Source: Phycisphaerae bacterium (GTDB lineage Bacteria; Planctomycetota; Phycisphaerae; Sedimentisphaerales; Anaerobacaceae). Taken from it: DNA of 51,026 nucleotides. The notes beneath the pieces were generated by a model. That model was not told the origin of the DNA. It searched no databases and worked only from the letters and a program-made list of their open reading frames with translations. Numbering within the stretch: the first letter of the stretch is position 1; each line of letters opens with the position of its first letter. The position numbers and the translations under genes were made by a program. Shown piece by piece: positions 43,586 through 51,026 of the stretch. The stretch spans positions 1-51,026 of the forward strand of contig JAIPFM010000199.1 of the NCBI GenBank assembly GCA_021736645.1, given 5' to 3'.

Positions 43586-43618
43586 AAGCGGTGACCTCTT
43601 CAGGTCGCCGCTTTTTTT
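43586..43618 (+). terminator. Terminator of rho
   Basis: AAGCGGTGACCT and AGGTCGCCGCTT form a 12-bp stem with one wobble around CTTC, followed by seven T residues. A strong rho-independent terminator ends the rho gene itself. Confidence 0.93.
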
Positions 43619-43627
43619 ATGCGCATT

Positions 43628-43669
43628 AAAAAGGGCATTGCCTTGTGCCTCGCAATGCCCCTTTTTTTT
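43628..43669 (-). terminator. Bidirectional terminator, mainly for the porin gene
   Basis: GGGCATTGC (43633-43641) and GCAATGCCC (43652-43660) form a 9-bp stem. On the minus strand it is followed by five T residues (43628-43632), 31 nt past the porin stop; on the plus strand by eight T residues (43662-43669), so it can also act as a second stop for rho. Confidence 0.85.
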
Positions 43670-43699
43670 CAAGGTTCGCTTGAACTTCAAATCTACCGT

Positions 43700-44911
43700 T
43701 TAGTTCCTGAGGATCAGAGACAATTGGGCCCTCCAGGCCTGTCCATCCGCACTGTTTTTGTACTCAGTCAACCAGCGTGACACTTCCACACCGGCAGACG
43801 CATGCTTGTTGAAGTCATAGATCGCATTGGCAAACAAGCAGGAATTTCTCTGACGATTTAAAGCACTCAGATCCGCGTCTGCATTCCTGCTAAACCCATA
43901 ACCGCCGTTGTAGCTCCAGGGATCCGCAGGATCAAAGGCTGCCGCAACCCAGCCGCCATAATTGTGAACTTCTTCAGGACCCGTGACTTTGGTAGCACTG
44001 TCCACACCCAGGCCAATGCCGCCGAGCATTTGACTGAGGTTGGAACCGCGATAGAGTTCGCCCTTGAAGGAGACAGTCTTACACACGGGCATGGTGACAT
44101 CCAGGCAGGTCGACCAGGTACTGACCGTCTCCGCCTGAAATGGTGCCGTATTGGGATCATACTCTTCTTCACCAAAGTGACCGGACACACCCACGGTAGA
44201 CCCAAAACCGTTGATGAACGGGAAGGTCCAGGCCACACGGCCCTGCAGCATGGGATACCCCTTGTCTGCGCCGGAATCATCGTTCGCCAAACCAGTACTC
44301 CCTATGGTACGAGCCACGGCAGCAGCCACACTCAAGGCCTGACCATTGCCCATATCGTAGGACTTCTCCACACGAATCTGAGGTCTGCGGTAGCCATAGT
44401 TGCCTGCCCACCACAGCACAGTATAGCTCAAGGTCCTGGGGTTGAGCGGCGCCACCACATCCCAGGTCTGGCCTGCCAAAAGCGACCAACCCGTGTCAAT
44501 GTCCTGGACCGTGATAAAGGCGTGACGCGTCATCAACTCGGCCTTGTTCTCATTGCTCACGGAATTCTGACCGTATAAATCCCATTCCGCCTGACCGGAC
44601 ACCACATATTTGCCCGTTTGAGGCGCCTTGATCTTAAAGCCGAAGCGGGTCTCATTGGCTGTCATATTGAACTCGTTGTCGTTTTTGTTTGCGCCGGAAC
44701 TGGATGTAGGCATTCCATTCTCAGATTCGACCCATTTGACGTAGTTGCCCGGCGTGGTCCTGGAATCATCATACGAGGCATCCGCCTTGATATAGCCATA
44801 GAGCTGAACATCCAGATTCGCCCATACATTGCCCTTGACCGCTTCTTGCGCAGACCCTACAACACAGAGTGACCCAACAACCAGTACCAGCAAAAACCGT
44901 CTTCCTGTCAT
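43700..44911 (-). CDS. Outer-membrane porin, DcaP-like
   Basis: A 403-aa beta-barrel porin. Signal peptide 1-21 (cut near GSA/QEA). The mature N terminus VQLYGYIKADASYDDSR is the DcaP-like hallmark. Alternating aromatic/glycine strands follow (TRFGFKIKAP, YVVSGQAEWDLYG, GWSLLAGQTWDVVAPL), and the chain ends in a short beta strand (LSLILRN), though the last residue is Asn rather than the usual Phe. AAAGGA stands 6 nt before the chosen ATG. DcaP-type porins pass anionic compounds such as dicarboxylates; here it is divergent from acs and beside an OFA carrier, so organic-acid uptake is a fair inference. Confidence 0.82.
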   Translation of the reverse strand: MTGRRFLLVLVVGSLCVVGSAQEAVKGNVWANLDVQLYGYIKADASYDDSRTTPGNYVKWVESENGMPTSSSGANKNDNEFNMTANETRFGFKIKAPQTGKYVVSGQAEWDLYGQNSVSNENKAELMTRHAFITVQDIDTGWSLLAGQTWDVVAPLNPRTLSYTVLWWAGNYGYRRPQIRVEKSYDMGNGQALSVAAAVARTIGSTGLANDDSGADKGYPMLQGRVAWTFPFINGFGSTVGVSGHFGEEEYDPNTAPFQAETVSTWSTCLDVTMPVCKTVSFKGELYRGSNLSQMLGGIGLGVDSATKVTGPEEVHNYGGWVAAAFDPADPWSYNGGYGFSRNADADLSALNRQRNSCLFANAIYDFNKHASAGVEVSRWLTEYKNSADGQAWRAQLSLILRN

Positions 44912-44980
44912 CCTAAATCCTTTCCGTAGCAAACAACACATTGATCAAACATAGCTTCCAAAAAAAATGATTGGTCCGCT

Positions 44981-45008
44981 ATTATCTTCTCAGGGGACAG
45001 CTTGTCAA
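44981..45008 (-). promoter_or_regulatory. Promoter of the porin gene
   Basis: On the minus strand TTGACA (45003-45008) and GATAAT (44981-44986) with 16 nt between, about 70 nt before the porin start. Confidence 0.65.
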
Positions 45009-45053
45009 GTGGATAAATAATAGACACTATCATGTAGTTTAAACATCCTTTTG

Positions 45054-45104
45054 TTGTTCTTTGTAGTGCTTCTTTTTGTTCCTCCTAATGTCGCCTTGTT
45101 GTTC
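45054..45104. promoter_or_regulatory. Three evenly spaced TTGTTC boxes between porin and acs promoters
   Basis: TTGTTC occurs at 45054-45059, 45076-45081 and 45099-45104, so 22 and 23 nt apart, about two helical turns. They lie between the two divergent promoters and just upstream of the acs -35 box. Candidate regulator sites; no regulator gene is adjacent. Confidence 0.45.
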
Positions 45105-45127
45105 CACTTGCACACTTTGTTTTATAT

Positions 45128-45156
45128 TTGACAGTCCATGCGGACAAGGCTAGAAT
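45128..45156 (+). promoter_or_regulatory. Promoter of acs
   Basis: Consensus TTGACA (45128-45133) and TAGAAT (45151-45156) with 17 nt between. The leader to the acs ATG is about 147 nt and shows no recognised structure. Confidence 0.75.
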
Positions 45157-45309
45157 TCGAGATCTTAACATGTTGATCTTCTAGAAAGGATTTAAAATAC
45201 CTCAGAGCACACAAAGTCAGAACTAGGGTTACCACCCTGTTTAAACCGGTTAACAATACGTAACATGTCAAGGCTAACCGATTCCACTTCACACAAAAGG
45301 AGCAAGTTT

Positions 45310-47289
45310 ATGGCACAAGATCAATCATTCAACTCATTGATGAACGAGGATCGGACTTTTCCACCGCCCCCGTCTATTGCGGCCAATGCGCACATCAGCA
45401 GCATGGCCCAATACCAGGAGATGTGGGACAAGTCGATCAATGACCCGGACGGATTCTGGCTGGAAGAAGCCAAGCGTCTGACCTGGTTTAAAGAACCGAC
45501 CAAGAGCCTTGAATACACCTGGGACACCAAGGCACGCAAAATCGAACACACCTGGTTTGCGGATGGAAAATTGAACGTCTCGTACAACTGCCTCGACAGA
45601 CACCTGGGCACACCGGTCGCCAAGAAAACGGCCATCATCTGGCAAGGTGATTCAGACAAGGACATGCAGACATTCACCTACGAAGAACTGCACACGGAAG
45701 TCTGCAAGTTCGCCAATGTCATGAAAGACAAAGGCATCAAAAAGGGTGATCGTGTGGCCATCTACATGGGCATGGTGCCGGAACTGGCCATTGTCATGCT
45801 GGCCTGTACGCGCATTGGCGCGATTCACTCCATCATCTTTGGCGGCTTCAGTGCAGACGCCATTTCCGGGCGTGTGAATGACTCGGACTGCAAGATGGTG
45901 ATCACCACCAACACGTCACGTCGCGGCGCCAAAGCGATTCCGCTCAAGGGGATTGTGGATACGGCACTCAAGAACTGTCCGACCGTGGAAACCTGTGTGG
46001 TCGTGAAGGTGACTGAAGACGAATGTCACATGGAAGCCAAACGCGATGTCTGGTACGCCGATGAGATGGCAGGGGCCAGCGCCGAGTGTGAGGCCGAACC
46101 CATGGACGCAGAAGACCCTCTGTTCATCCTGTACACCTCGGGCTCCACAGGCAAGCCCAAGGGTGTGGTGCACACGACCGGCGGCTATCTGCTGCACACG
46201 GCATTTACCCATGAAGTTGTCTTCAACATCCATGAAGATGACATCTACTGGTGTACCGCGGATATCGGCTGGGTGACCGGCCACAGCTACATTGTGTACG
46301 GCCCTCTGGCCAATGGTGCCACGTCGCTGATGTTCGAAGGTGTCCCCACCTATCCGGATGCCGGCCGTTTCTGGCAAGTCTGTGACAAGTTCAAGGTCAC
46401 GGTCTTTTACACGGCCCCCACGGCCATTCGTGCGTTGATGCGTCTCGGCGAAGAATGGCCTGCCAAGTACAAACTCGATTCACTCCGCATCCTCGGCAGC
46501 GTGGGCGAACCCATCAATCCCGAGGCCTGGATGTGGTACTACGAGAAGATCGGCCGCAACCGATGCCCCATTGTGGACACCTGGTGGCAGACAGAGACCG
46601 GTGGTTTTATGATCACACCACTGCCCGGTTGCATGACTCTGAAGCCGGGCAGCGCCAGCCGTCCGTTCTTCGGTGTGGATGCACGCGTGCTGCATGACGA
46701 CGGCACCCAGGCCAACGCCAATGAAGGCGGTAAGCTCTGTATCATGAAGCCCTGGCCCGGTATGATGCGTACCATGTGGGGCGATCACGATCGTTTCATT
46801 GACACCTATTTCACCATGTACAATGATCTGTACTTCACAGGGGACGGGTGCCGCGTGGATACAGACGGCGATTTCTGGCTCATGGGCCGAATTGACGACG
46901 TGGTCAATGTCTCAGGTCACCGCATTGGCACGGCTGAGGTGGAAAGCGCCCTCGTCGGTCACCCCAAGGTGGCCGAAGCGGCGGTCTGCCCCGTGCCCCA
47001 TGAGATCAAGGGACAGGGCCTGTATGCCTATGTCACTCTCAAAGAGGGTGTCGAAGAAACAGACGACCTCAAGAAAGAACTGATCAAACACGTACGCTCT
47101 GAAATCGGCCCCATCGCGACACCGGAAGCCATTCAGTTTTCTTCAGCGCTGCCCAAGACTCGTTCCGGCAAAATCATGCGTCGTATCCTTCGCAAGATCG
47201 CGGAAAAGAGCACGGACAATCTCGGTGACATCACCACCCTGGCAGATCCCAGTGTGGTGGAAAAACTGATCCAAGGCCGAGGCCTGTAA
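45310..47289 (+). CDS. acs: Acetyl-CoA synthetase (AMP-forming)
   Basis: Activates acetate to acetyl-CoA through acetyl-AMP, 659 aa. Family motifs: YTSGSTGKPKGVVHTTGGYL near 270, WWQTETGGFMITPLPG near 425, GRIDDVVNVSGHRIGTAE near 530, and PKTRSGKIMRR with the catalytic lysine near residue 621, the one acetylated in other bacteria. Length is normal. The ATG at 45310 has AAAGGAG upstream; the longer frame from 45265 is not favoured. A consensus promoter and a 147-nt leader precede it. An OFA-type MFS carrier follows, then a deacetylase in the opposite direction. Confidence 0.97.
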   Translation: MAQDQSFNSLMNEDRTFPPPPSIAANAHISSMAQYQEMWDKSINDPDGFWLEEAKRLTWFKEPTKSLEYTWDTKARKIEHTWFADGKLNVSYNCLDRHLGTPVAKKTAIIWQGDSDKDMQTFTYEELHTEVCKFANVMKDKGIKKGDRVAIYMGMVPELAIVMLACTRIGAIHSIIFGGFSADAISGRVNDSDCKMVITTNTSRRGAKAIPLKGIVDTALKNCPTVETCVVVKVTEDECHMEAKRDVWYADEMAGASAECEAEPMDAEDPLFILYTSGSTGKPKGVVHTTGGYLLHTAFTHEVVFNIHEDDIYWCTADIGWVTGHSYIVYGPLANGATSLMFEGVPTYPDAGRFWQVCDKFKVTVFYTAPTAIRALMRLGEEWPAKYKLDSLRILGSVGEPINPEAWMWYYEKIGRNRCPIVDTWWQTETGGFMITPLPGCMTLKPGSASRPFFGVDARVLHDDGTQANANEGGKLCIMKPWPGMMRTMWGDHDRFIDTYFTMYNDLYFTGDGCRVDTDGDFWLMGRIDDVVNVSGHRIGTAEVESALVGHPKVAEAAVCPVPHEIKGQGLYAYVTLKEGVEETDDLKKELIKHVRSEIGPIATPEAIQFSSALPKTRSGKIMRRILRKIAEKSTDNLGDITTLADPSVVEKLIQGRGL

Positions 47290-47314
47290 ACCCACCTTTA
47301 CTTCAATGATGCCA

Positions 47315-47350
47315 CCGGACGCAGGGTCACCCCCCTGCGTTCGGTTGTTT
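47315..47350 (+). terminator. Terminator or attenuator between acs and the MFS gene
   Basis: CCGGACGCAGG and CCTGCGTTCGG form an 11-bp stem (one wobble) followed by TTGTTTC. The T-tract is broken by a G, so some readthrough into the carrier gene is likely. Confidence 0.6.
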
Positions 47351-47369
47351 CTTACAAAAGGGATACATT

Positions 47370-48626
47370 ATGAGCGAAGAATCCATCCAAACCCAACCGA
47401 ACATACCCAATCACGGTTGGCGTGTCACATTATGTGCCATGGGCATCAACCTGGCCCTTGGTGTCCTGTACACCTGGAGCGTTATCAGCAAGAGCGTCCC
47501 CGATGACTGGGGGTGGTCTGAAACCGACAAATCTCTGCCTTACATGTTTGCCTGTCTGATCTTCTCCATTATCATGGTCCCGGCAGGACGCATGCAGGAC
47601 AAATTGAGTCCGCGTCTGGTGGCCAGCATCGGCGGTATCCTGGTCGGCCTCGGCCTGATCATTGCCAGCCTGACCACATCTCCCCTGGGATACCTGATCG
47701 GTTTCGGCGTGCTGGCCGGTGCAGGCTTCGGATTTGGCTATGCCTCTGCCACACCTCCGGCGGTCAAGTGGTTTCCAGCGGCCAAGACCGGCATGATTGC
47801 CGGGATCGTGGTCTCTGGCTTTGGCCTGGCCTCCGTGTACATAGCCCCCCTGTCCAAGTGGCTGACCTCGATGTATGGTGTTCAGAGCATGGCCATGATC
47901 CTGGGTATCGCATTTCTCATTGTGGTGGTCGGGCTGGCCCAGTTTCTGAAAACCCCGCCTCCCGGATATATACCTGCAGGCACACCGACCCTGACGGCCG
48001 CGCAGAAAAAGGCCGAGAGAAAGGACTTTCTGCCGTCCGAATTATTCAAGACACCTCAGTTCTATATGATCTGGTTCATGTATGCCTGTGGTGCTGGAGC
48101 CGGTCTCATGGTGATCGCCAAACTGGCCGCCATTGCCAAAATCCAGGCCGGTCTTGAACTTGGCTTTGTGCTGGTGGCTGTGCTGGCCATCGGGAATGGC
48201 GGAGGTCGTATTATTGCGGGCATGCTCAGCGACAAGATTGGACGCATGCCCACCCTGTTTGGCTGCTTCGTGCTCCAGGCGATCTTGATCATGGTGCTCT
48301 CCAGGGCACAGGCCGGGACAGCCCTGGCCACCACCCCGGTCATGTGCGTGATCTCTGCATTGATTGGTGCCAATTACGGCGCCAACCTGTCTCTGTTCCC
48401 GTCCATTACCAAGGACTTCTACGGCCTCAAACACTTTGGCATGAACTACGGCTGGGTGTTCACGGCCTGGGGCGTGGGCGGTTTTGTACTGGCCTTTATT
48501 GCCGGCAAGATGTATGACGTGTACAAGACCTTTGCCATTGCCTACTACAGTGCCTCGATACTCCTGGTCCTGGCCGCGATCATGGTCTTCTTTGTCAAGA
48601 CACCCAAGGACACTGGCAACGCATAA
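47370..48626 (+). CDS. MFS transporter, OFA (oxalate/formate antiporter) family
   Basis: A 418-aa integral-membrane carrier with 12 predicted hydrophobic segments. The N-terminal half has NLALGVLYTWSVISKSVPDDW (typical of OFA members), GFGVLAGAGFGFGYASATPPAV and ASVYIAPLSKWL; the central loop (about 200-215) is basic, and the second half has MLSDKIGRMPTL, the MFS signature-like loop. OFA members carry small carboxylates such as oxalate, formate or lactate, so here acetate or another organic acid fits the neighbouring acs. AAAGGGA precedes the ATG. A strong terminator closes it. Confidence 0.88.
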   Translation: MSEESIQTQPNIPNHGWRVTLCAMGINLALGVLYTWSVISKSVPDDWGWSETDKSLPYMFACLIFSIIMVPAGRMQDKLSPRLVASIGGILVGLGLIIASLTTSPLGYLIGFGVLAGAGFGFGYASATPPAVKWFPAAKTGMIAGIVVSGFGLASVYIAPLSKWLTSMYGVQSMAMILGIAFLIVVVGLAQFLKTPPPGYIPAGTPTLTAAQKKAERKDFLPSELFKTPQFYMIWFMYACGAGAGLMVIAKLAAIAKIQAGLELGFVLVAVLAIGNGGGRIIAGMLSDKIGRMPTLFGCFVLQAILIMVLSRAQAGTALATTPVMCVISALIGANYGANLSLFPSITKDFYGLKHFGMNYGWVFTAWGVGGFVLAFIAGKMYDVYKTFAIAYYSASILLVLAAIMVFFVKTPKDTGNA

Positions 48627-48655
48627 CCTGAAAACGGTTCTTCAGTTAAACAATA

Positions 48656-48695
48656 AGGCCCCGTTTGAACTCTCAAACGGGGCCTTTGTTTTTTA
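48656..48695 (+). terminator. Strong terminator after the MFS gene
   Basis: AGGCCCCGTTTGA and TCAAACGGGGCCT form a perfect 13-bp stem with an ACTC loop, followed by a T-rich tail (TTGTTTTTT). Confidence 0.93.
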
Positions 48696-48698
48696 ACT

Positions 48699-48740
48699 GC
48701 GATCCGTGCACTGTGATCTGTGATCTATAATCCGTGAATC
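48699..48740. repeat. Heptad run at the deacetylase 3' end
   Basis: Six units in register on the plus strand: GCGATCC, GTGCACT, GTGATCT, GTGATCT, ATAATCC and GTGAATC. The deacetylase stop (48725-48727) and its last codons lie within them. Confidence 0.75.
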
Positions 48741-49861
48741 GGAAAAACCAGTGACTTCACGGTCTCCACAGTCTTGTTGATCGCCGAACTCACTGAGATT
48801 CGCTGGGTCTCAGGGATGATGAGCTCCCTGTCGCGCAACCCACCGTGCCACTCTGTACTCTCCATCATCACGCCGCCCATGCCCATGGATAAATCAATGC
48901 CATCATCCATGCCGCACAGGATACTCCAGCCCAGGGCCCAGGCCCGGACTGTATTGCCCACGTGGTAACCACCGCCGCCTGTCATGAGAATCGGCTTTTC
49001 AAAGTGGAGCAGGTGGTTGATCACGTCGGCATAGGTATTGTTGGTCAATTGAAGGTGGGCCAACGGATCACCAGCCAGGGCATCCGCACCGAATTCCAAC
49101 ACAAACACGTCAGGATTAAATGATTTGATAAGAGGTATGACCAGAGACTCAAACACATTGACGTAGACCAGATCATAGGTCCCGACCGGCAACGGCACAT
49201 TCACACAATACCCCTTGCCCGGTCCCTCTCCAATCTCATGTTCAAAACCGGTCCCGGGAAACAGGATCTTGGGATTCTCATGCAGAGAAATGGTCATCAC
49301 ATCGTTTCGATCCTTAAATGCATAGGTCACACCATCGCCGGCATGCACATCCACATCCAGATACAAAACCCTTTTTCCAGCCTCCGCAAACACCATACAG
49401 GCCAATACCGTATCATTGAGATAGCAGAATCCTGCGGCCAGTTCAGGAAAGGCGTGGTGGAATCCGCCAGATGGATTAAACGCCACATCCACCTCCCCGT
49501 TCAGGATCATATGTGCCCCCTTCACACTGGCCCCGGTCGCCAGCGTGGCATGCTCATAAAGGCCGGAAAACACAGGACAGTCTGCCGAACCGATGCCCAT
49601 GGCCAGGGCGTGGCTGTCCCACTTTCCATCTGCAGCGTTTTTGAGACTGCGTATATACTGTGCTGTATGAAATTTTTTCAGTGTCAGACGATCCACAGGC
49701 TCAGGCGGTACCTCCTGAATGCCCGGCCCACTCAACCAACCCATGGACTCCGCCAGGTCCCGAGCCTTCTTGGCGCGGGTGGTATTGAATGGGTGCCCCT
49801 CAGGATAAGGATACTGTTCTAACACACTATCATATACAAAAGCAGCTCTTCTAGTTGTCAT
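48725..49861 (-). CDS. Histone-deacetylase-family protein, AcuC-like
   Basis: A 378-aa zinc deacetylase close to class I HDACs. The catalytic pair is His135-His136 (GGFHHAF), then GFCYLND. Metal ligands are Asp171 and His173 in DVDVHAGDG and Asp265 in ADALAGDPL; the catalytic Tyr299 is in GGGGYHVGNT. One departure: the residue after His173 is Ala174 where HDACs have a second His, but that position is not a metal ligand. AcuC in Bacillus removes acetyl groups from acetyl-CoA synthetase, and this gene stands near acs, so the same task is likely here (inference). Start at ATG 49861; a longer frame from 49903 overlaps the promoter. Confidence 0.9.
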   Translation of the reverse strand: MTTRRAAFVYDSVLEQYPYPEGHPFNTTRAKKARDLAESMGWLSGPGIQEVPPEPVDRLTLKKFHTAQYIRSLKNAADGKWDSHALAMGIGSADCPVFSGLYEHATLATGASVKGAHMILNGEVDVAFNPSGGFHHAFPELAAGFCYLNDTVLACMVFAEAGKRVLYLDVDVHAGDGVTYAFKDRNDVMTISLHENPKILFPGTGFEHEIGEGPGKGYCVNVPLPVGTYDLVYVNVFESLVIPLIKSFNPDVFVLEFGADALAGDPLAHLQLTNNTYADVINHLLHFEKPILMTGGGGYHVGNTVRAWALGWSILCGMDDGIDLSMGMGGVMMESTEWHGGLRDRELIIPETQRISVSSAINKTVETVKSLVFPIHGL

Positions 49862-49867
49862 GGTCTC

Positions 49868-49896
49868 ATTATAGAAACCCGTGCGTGCCTCTGCAA
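49868..49896 (-). promoter_or_regulatory. Promoter of the deacetylase gene, leaderless type
   Basis: On the minus strand TTGCAG (49891-49896) and TATAAT (49868-49873) with 17 nt between. The -10 box ends 6 nt before the ATG at 49861, so transcription should start at the start codon itself. Confidence 0.7.
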
Positions 49897-49945
49897 GATT
49901 CACCCTTGCAATAAGCGCAATTCCTCGATAAAACTGTGTGTCTAG

Positions 49946-50890
49946 ATGGATACCTATACAAGACCAATCAGCATCATGGACCCCATCGGTCCTTCACTTG
50001 ACCACACCAAGGCCATTCTGTTTGCGCCCTTTGATCTAAACCGATGGCTGGCCATTGGATTTTGTGCGTGGGTGGCCTCTTTGGGAGAGGGTGGAGGTCC
50101 CAGTTTTAATTACAAACAAACGGCTGGTGAGGCCAATCAATGGATCAATAAAATTGACAGTTTTTTGGCCTCAAATCCCATGATCATTGGTGTGCTCGTG
50201 GTCCTGAGCATCGTCGTGGCCGTCGTGATGATCTGGCTCAGCAGCCGAGGGCGATTTATGTTCTATCACTGTGTCCTGTACAACTCGGACCAGGTCGTCC
50301 ATCCCTGGCATTATTACCAGCACCTGGCCTACAGTCTGTTTCGATTCAGACTGGTCTTGCTGGCCCTTGGTATTGTATTCGCAGTGGCAGTGGCCTCAGC
50401 CGCAATTTCGATCTTTGGCCCGACCCTGCAAGCGATCACCCTGCATACCCTGTGGCCCTTTCTCTTGTATGTCCCTCTCCTGGCCATTGTCCCCCTGGGC
50501 CTGATCATTTGTGGTACGCTCACCCACGATTTCGTCATCCCGATCATGCACAAACACACCCTCACCTGCACAGCAGCCTGGTCACAGCTCTGGTCCATGA
50601 TCGCCATACACAAGGTAGACTTTTTCTTGTATCTGCTCTTTAAGGCCCTGGTCGCGGTGGCCGTGAGTTCTGCCATCTTCTTTCTGGCCTTGATCACCTG
50701 CGGCTGTGCCTGCTGCCTGGCAGCCCTCCCGTATGTGGGGACAGTGCTTCTCCTGCCCGTGCCCACATTCAAGCGTGCCTTTGCCCTGCACTACCTCAGA
50801 CAATTTGGCCCGGACTTCGATCTCTTTGTATCGGAACCGGATCCCAACCAAGATGAACCGGACCCGACCCCAGACCACTACGCAATTTAG
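49946..50890 (+). CDS. Multi-pass membrane protein of unknown function (DUF7544/DUF4013-like)
   Basis: A 314-aa protein with about five or six membrane segments. The N terminus has ILFAPFDLNRWLAIGFCAWVASLGEGGG, a pattern seen in a family of uncharacterised prokaryotic membrane proteins. Others: IIGVLVVLSIVVAVVMIWL, LVLLALGIVFAVAVASAAI, PFLLYVPLLAIVPLGLII, and a Cys-rich segment (ITCGCACCLAAL) near 255. The C terminus is acidic and Pro-rich. TTGCAA at 49906 and GATAAA at 49927 may form its promoter; the leader would be about 7 nt, with no ribosome-binding site. It is divergent from the deacetylase. The function is unknown. Confidence 0.7.
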   Translation: MDTYTRPISIMDPIGPSLDHTKAILFAPFDLNRWLAIGFCAWVASLGEGGGPSFNYKQTAGEANQWINKIDSFLASNPMIIGVLVVLSIVVAVVMIWLSSRGRFMFYHCVLYNSDQVVHPWHYYQHLAYSLFRFRLVLLALGIVFAVAVASAAISIFGPTLQAITLHTLWPFLLYVPLLAIVPLGLIICGTLTHDFVIPIMHKHTLTCTAAWSQLWSMIAIHKVDFFLYLLFKALVAVAVSSAIFFLALITCGCACCLAALPYVGTVLLLPVPTFKRAFALHYLRQFGPDFDLFVSEPDPNQDEPDPTPDHYAI

Positions 50891-51026
50891 TTTTCTTTCC
50901 AGTCTTCCTGGCGTGTACCTCTGTACAGACGCACCGTGTAGTCATATTTGGCCTCAGACCTGGGATTCAGCGTGATCGTAAATTTCACGGTATCCAGATC
51001 TTCACGCTCATACGCCCCGGAAAAGC
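50887..51026 (-). CDS. C-terminal end of an unidentified protein (DUF4139-like), cut by window edge
   Basis: The final 45 codons of a minus-strand gene are visible and read without a stop to the edge: YEREDLDTVKFTITLNPRSE, then YDYTVRLYRGTRQEDWKEN before the stop TAA (50887-50889). The pattern of a beta-strand pair ending in YDYTVR is like the C terminus of DUF4139 or of similar beta-rich export-related proteins, but 45 residues are too few for a sure call. The stop overlaps the last codon of the membrane-protein gene on the other strand. Confidence 0.55.
   Translation of the reverse strand, partial: FSGAYEREDLDTVKFTITLNPRSEAKYDYTVRLYRGTRQEDWKEN

Overview
The window (about 51 kb, moderate GC) looks like chromosome from a Gram-negative, probably anaerobic bacterium. 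It has an outer-membrane porin, lipoproteins and a complete type II secretion (T2SS) pseudopilin operon, and its ribonucleotide reductase is the oxygen-sensitive class III type. The side-by-side coaE-rho pair, the small zinc-ribbon proteins, the GspL that looks like a PilM/PilN fusion and the very long secretin all remind me of Planctomycetota, perhaps Phycisphaerae. That placement is inference from gene content, not from a marker search.

Layout. 1-5.3 kb (minus): nrdD-nrdG-dcd, an N-acetylmuramoyl-L-alanine amidase and a truncated ABC ATPase; nrdD is preceded by a clear cobalamin riboswitch. 5.5-10.1 kb: a GH43 exo-galactanase-like enzyme, two small zinc-binding proteins, an SDR, a membrane-embedded site-2 protease and a repeat-bearing Spy/CpxP-like protein. 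10.4-14.8 kb: a sensor histidine kinase followed by an RsbU-type phosphatase. 14.9-18.9 kb: ilvB-ilvN-ilvC for branched-chain amino acids, with long structured leaders before ilvB and ilvC. 18.9-25.4 kb: an orphan lipoprotein, inorganic pyrophosphatase, RecQ, a membrane protein, an M29-like aminopeptidase and a ferritin-like protein. 25.5-38.0 kb (minus): gspE-F-G-H-I-J-K-L-M-C-D closed by a strong terminator. 38.3-43.6 kb: queF, a zinc-ribbon protein, a GT-B glycosyltransferase, coaE and rho. 43.7-49.9 kb: an acetate/carboxylate block with a DcaP-like porin divergent from acs, an OFA-type MFS carrier and a class-I-HDAC/AcuC-like deacetylase that could reverse Acs acetylation. The window ends with a membrane protein and the 3' end of another gene.

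The least expected signal is a set of at least six short elements built on a strict 7-nt register, each lying on or just after a stop codon (nrdD, the 80-aa zinc-ribbon gene, ilvB, the lipoprotein, recQ, the deacetylase). Three are arranged as inverted arms around a spacer. Different elements use different heptads. Other points of interest are the B12 riboswitch over a class III RNR operon, the two ilv leaders, three evenly spaced TTGTTC boxes between the porin and acs promoters, and promoters placed so close to start codons that leaderless mRNAs are likely. No tRNA, rRNA, CRISPR array, insertion sequence or phage gene was seen.
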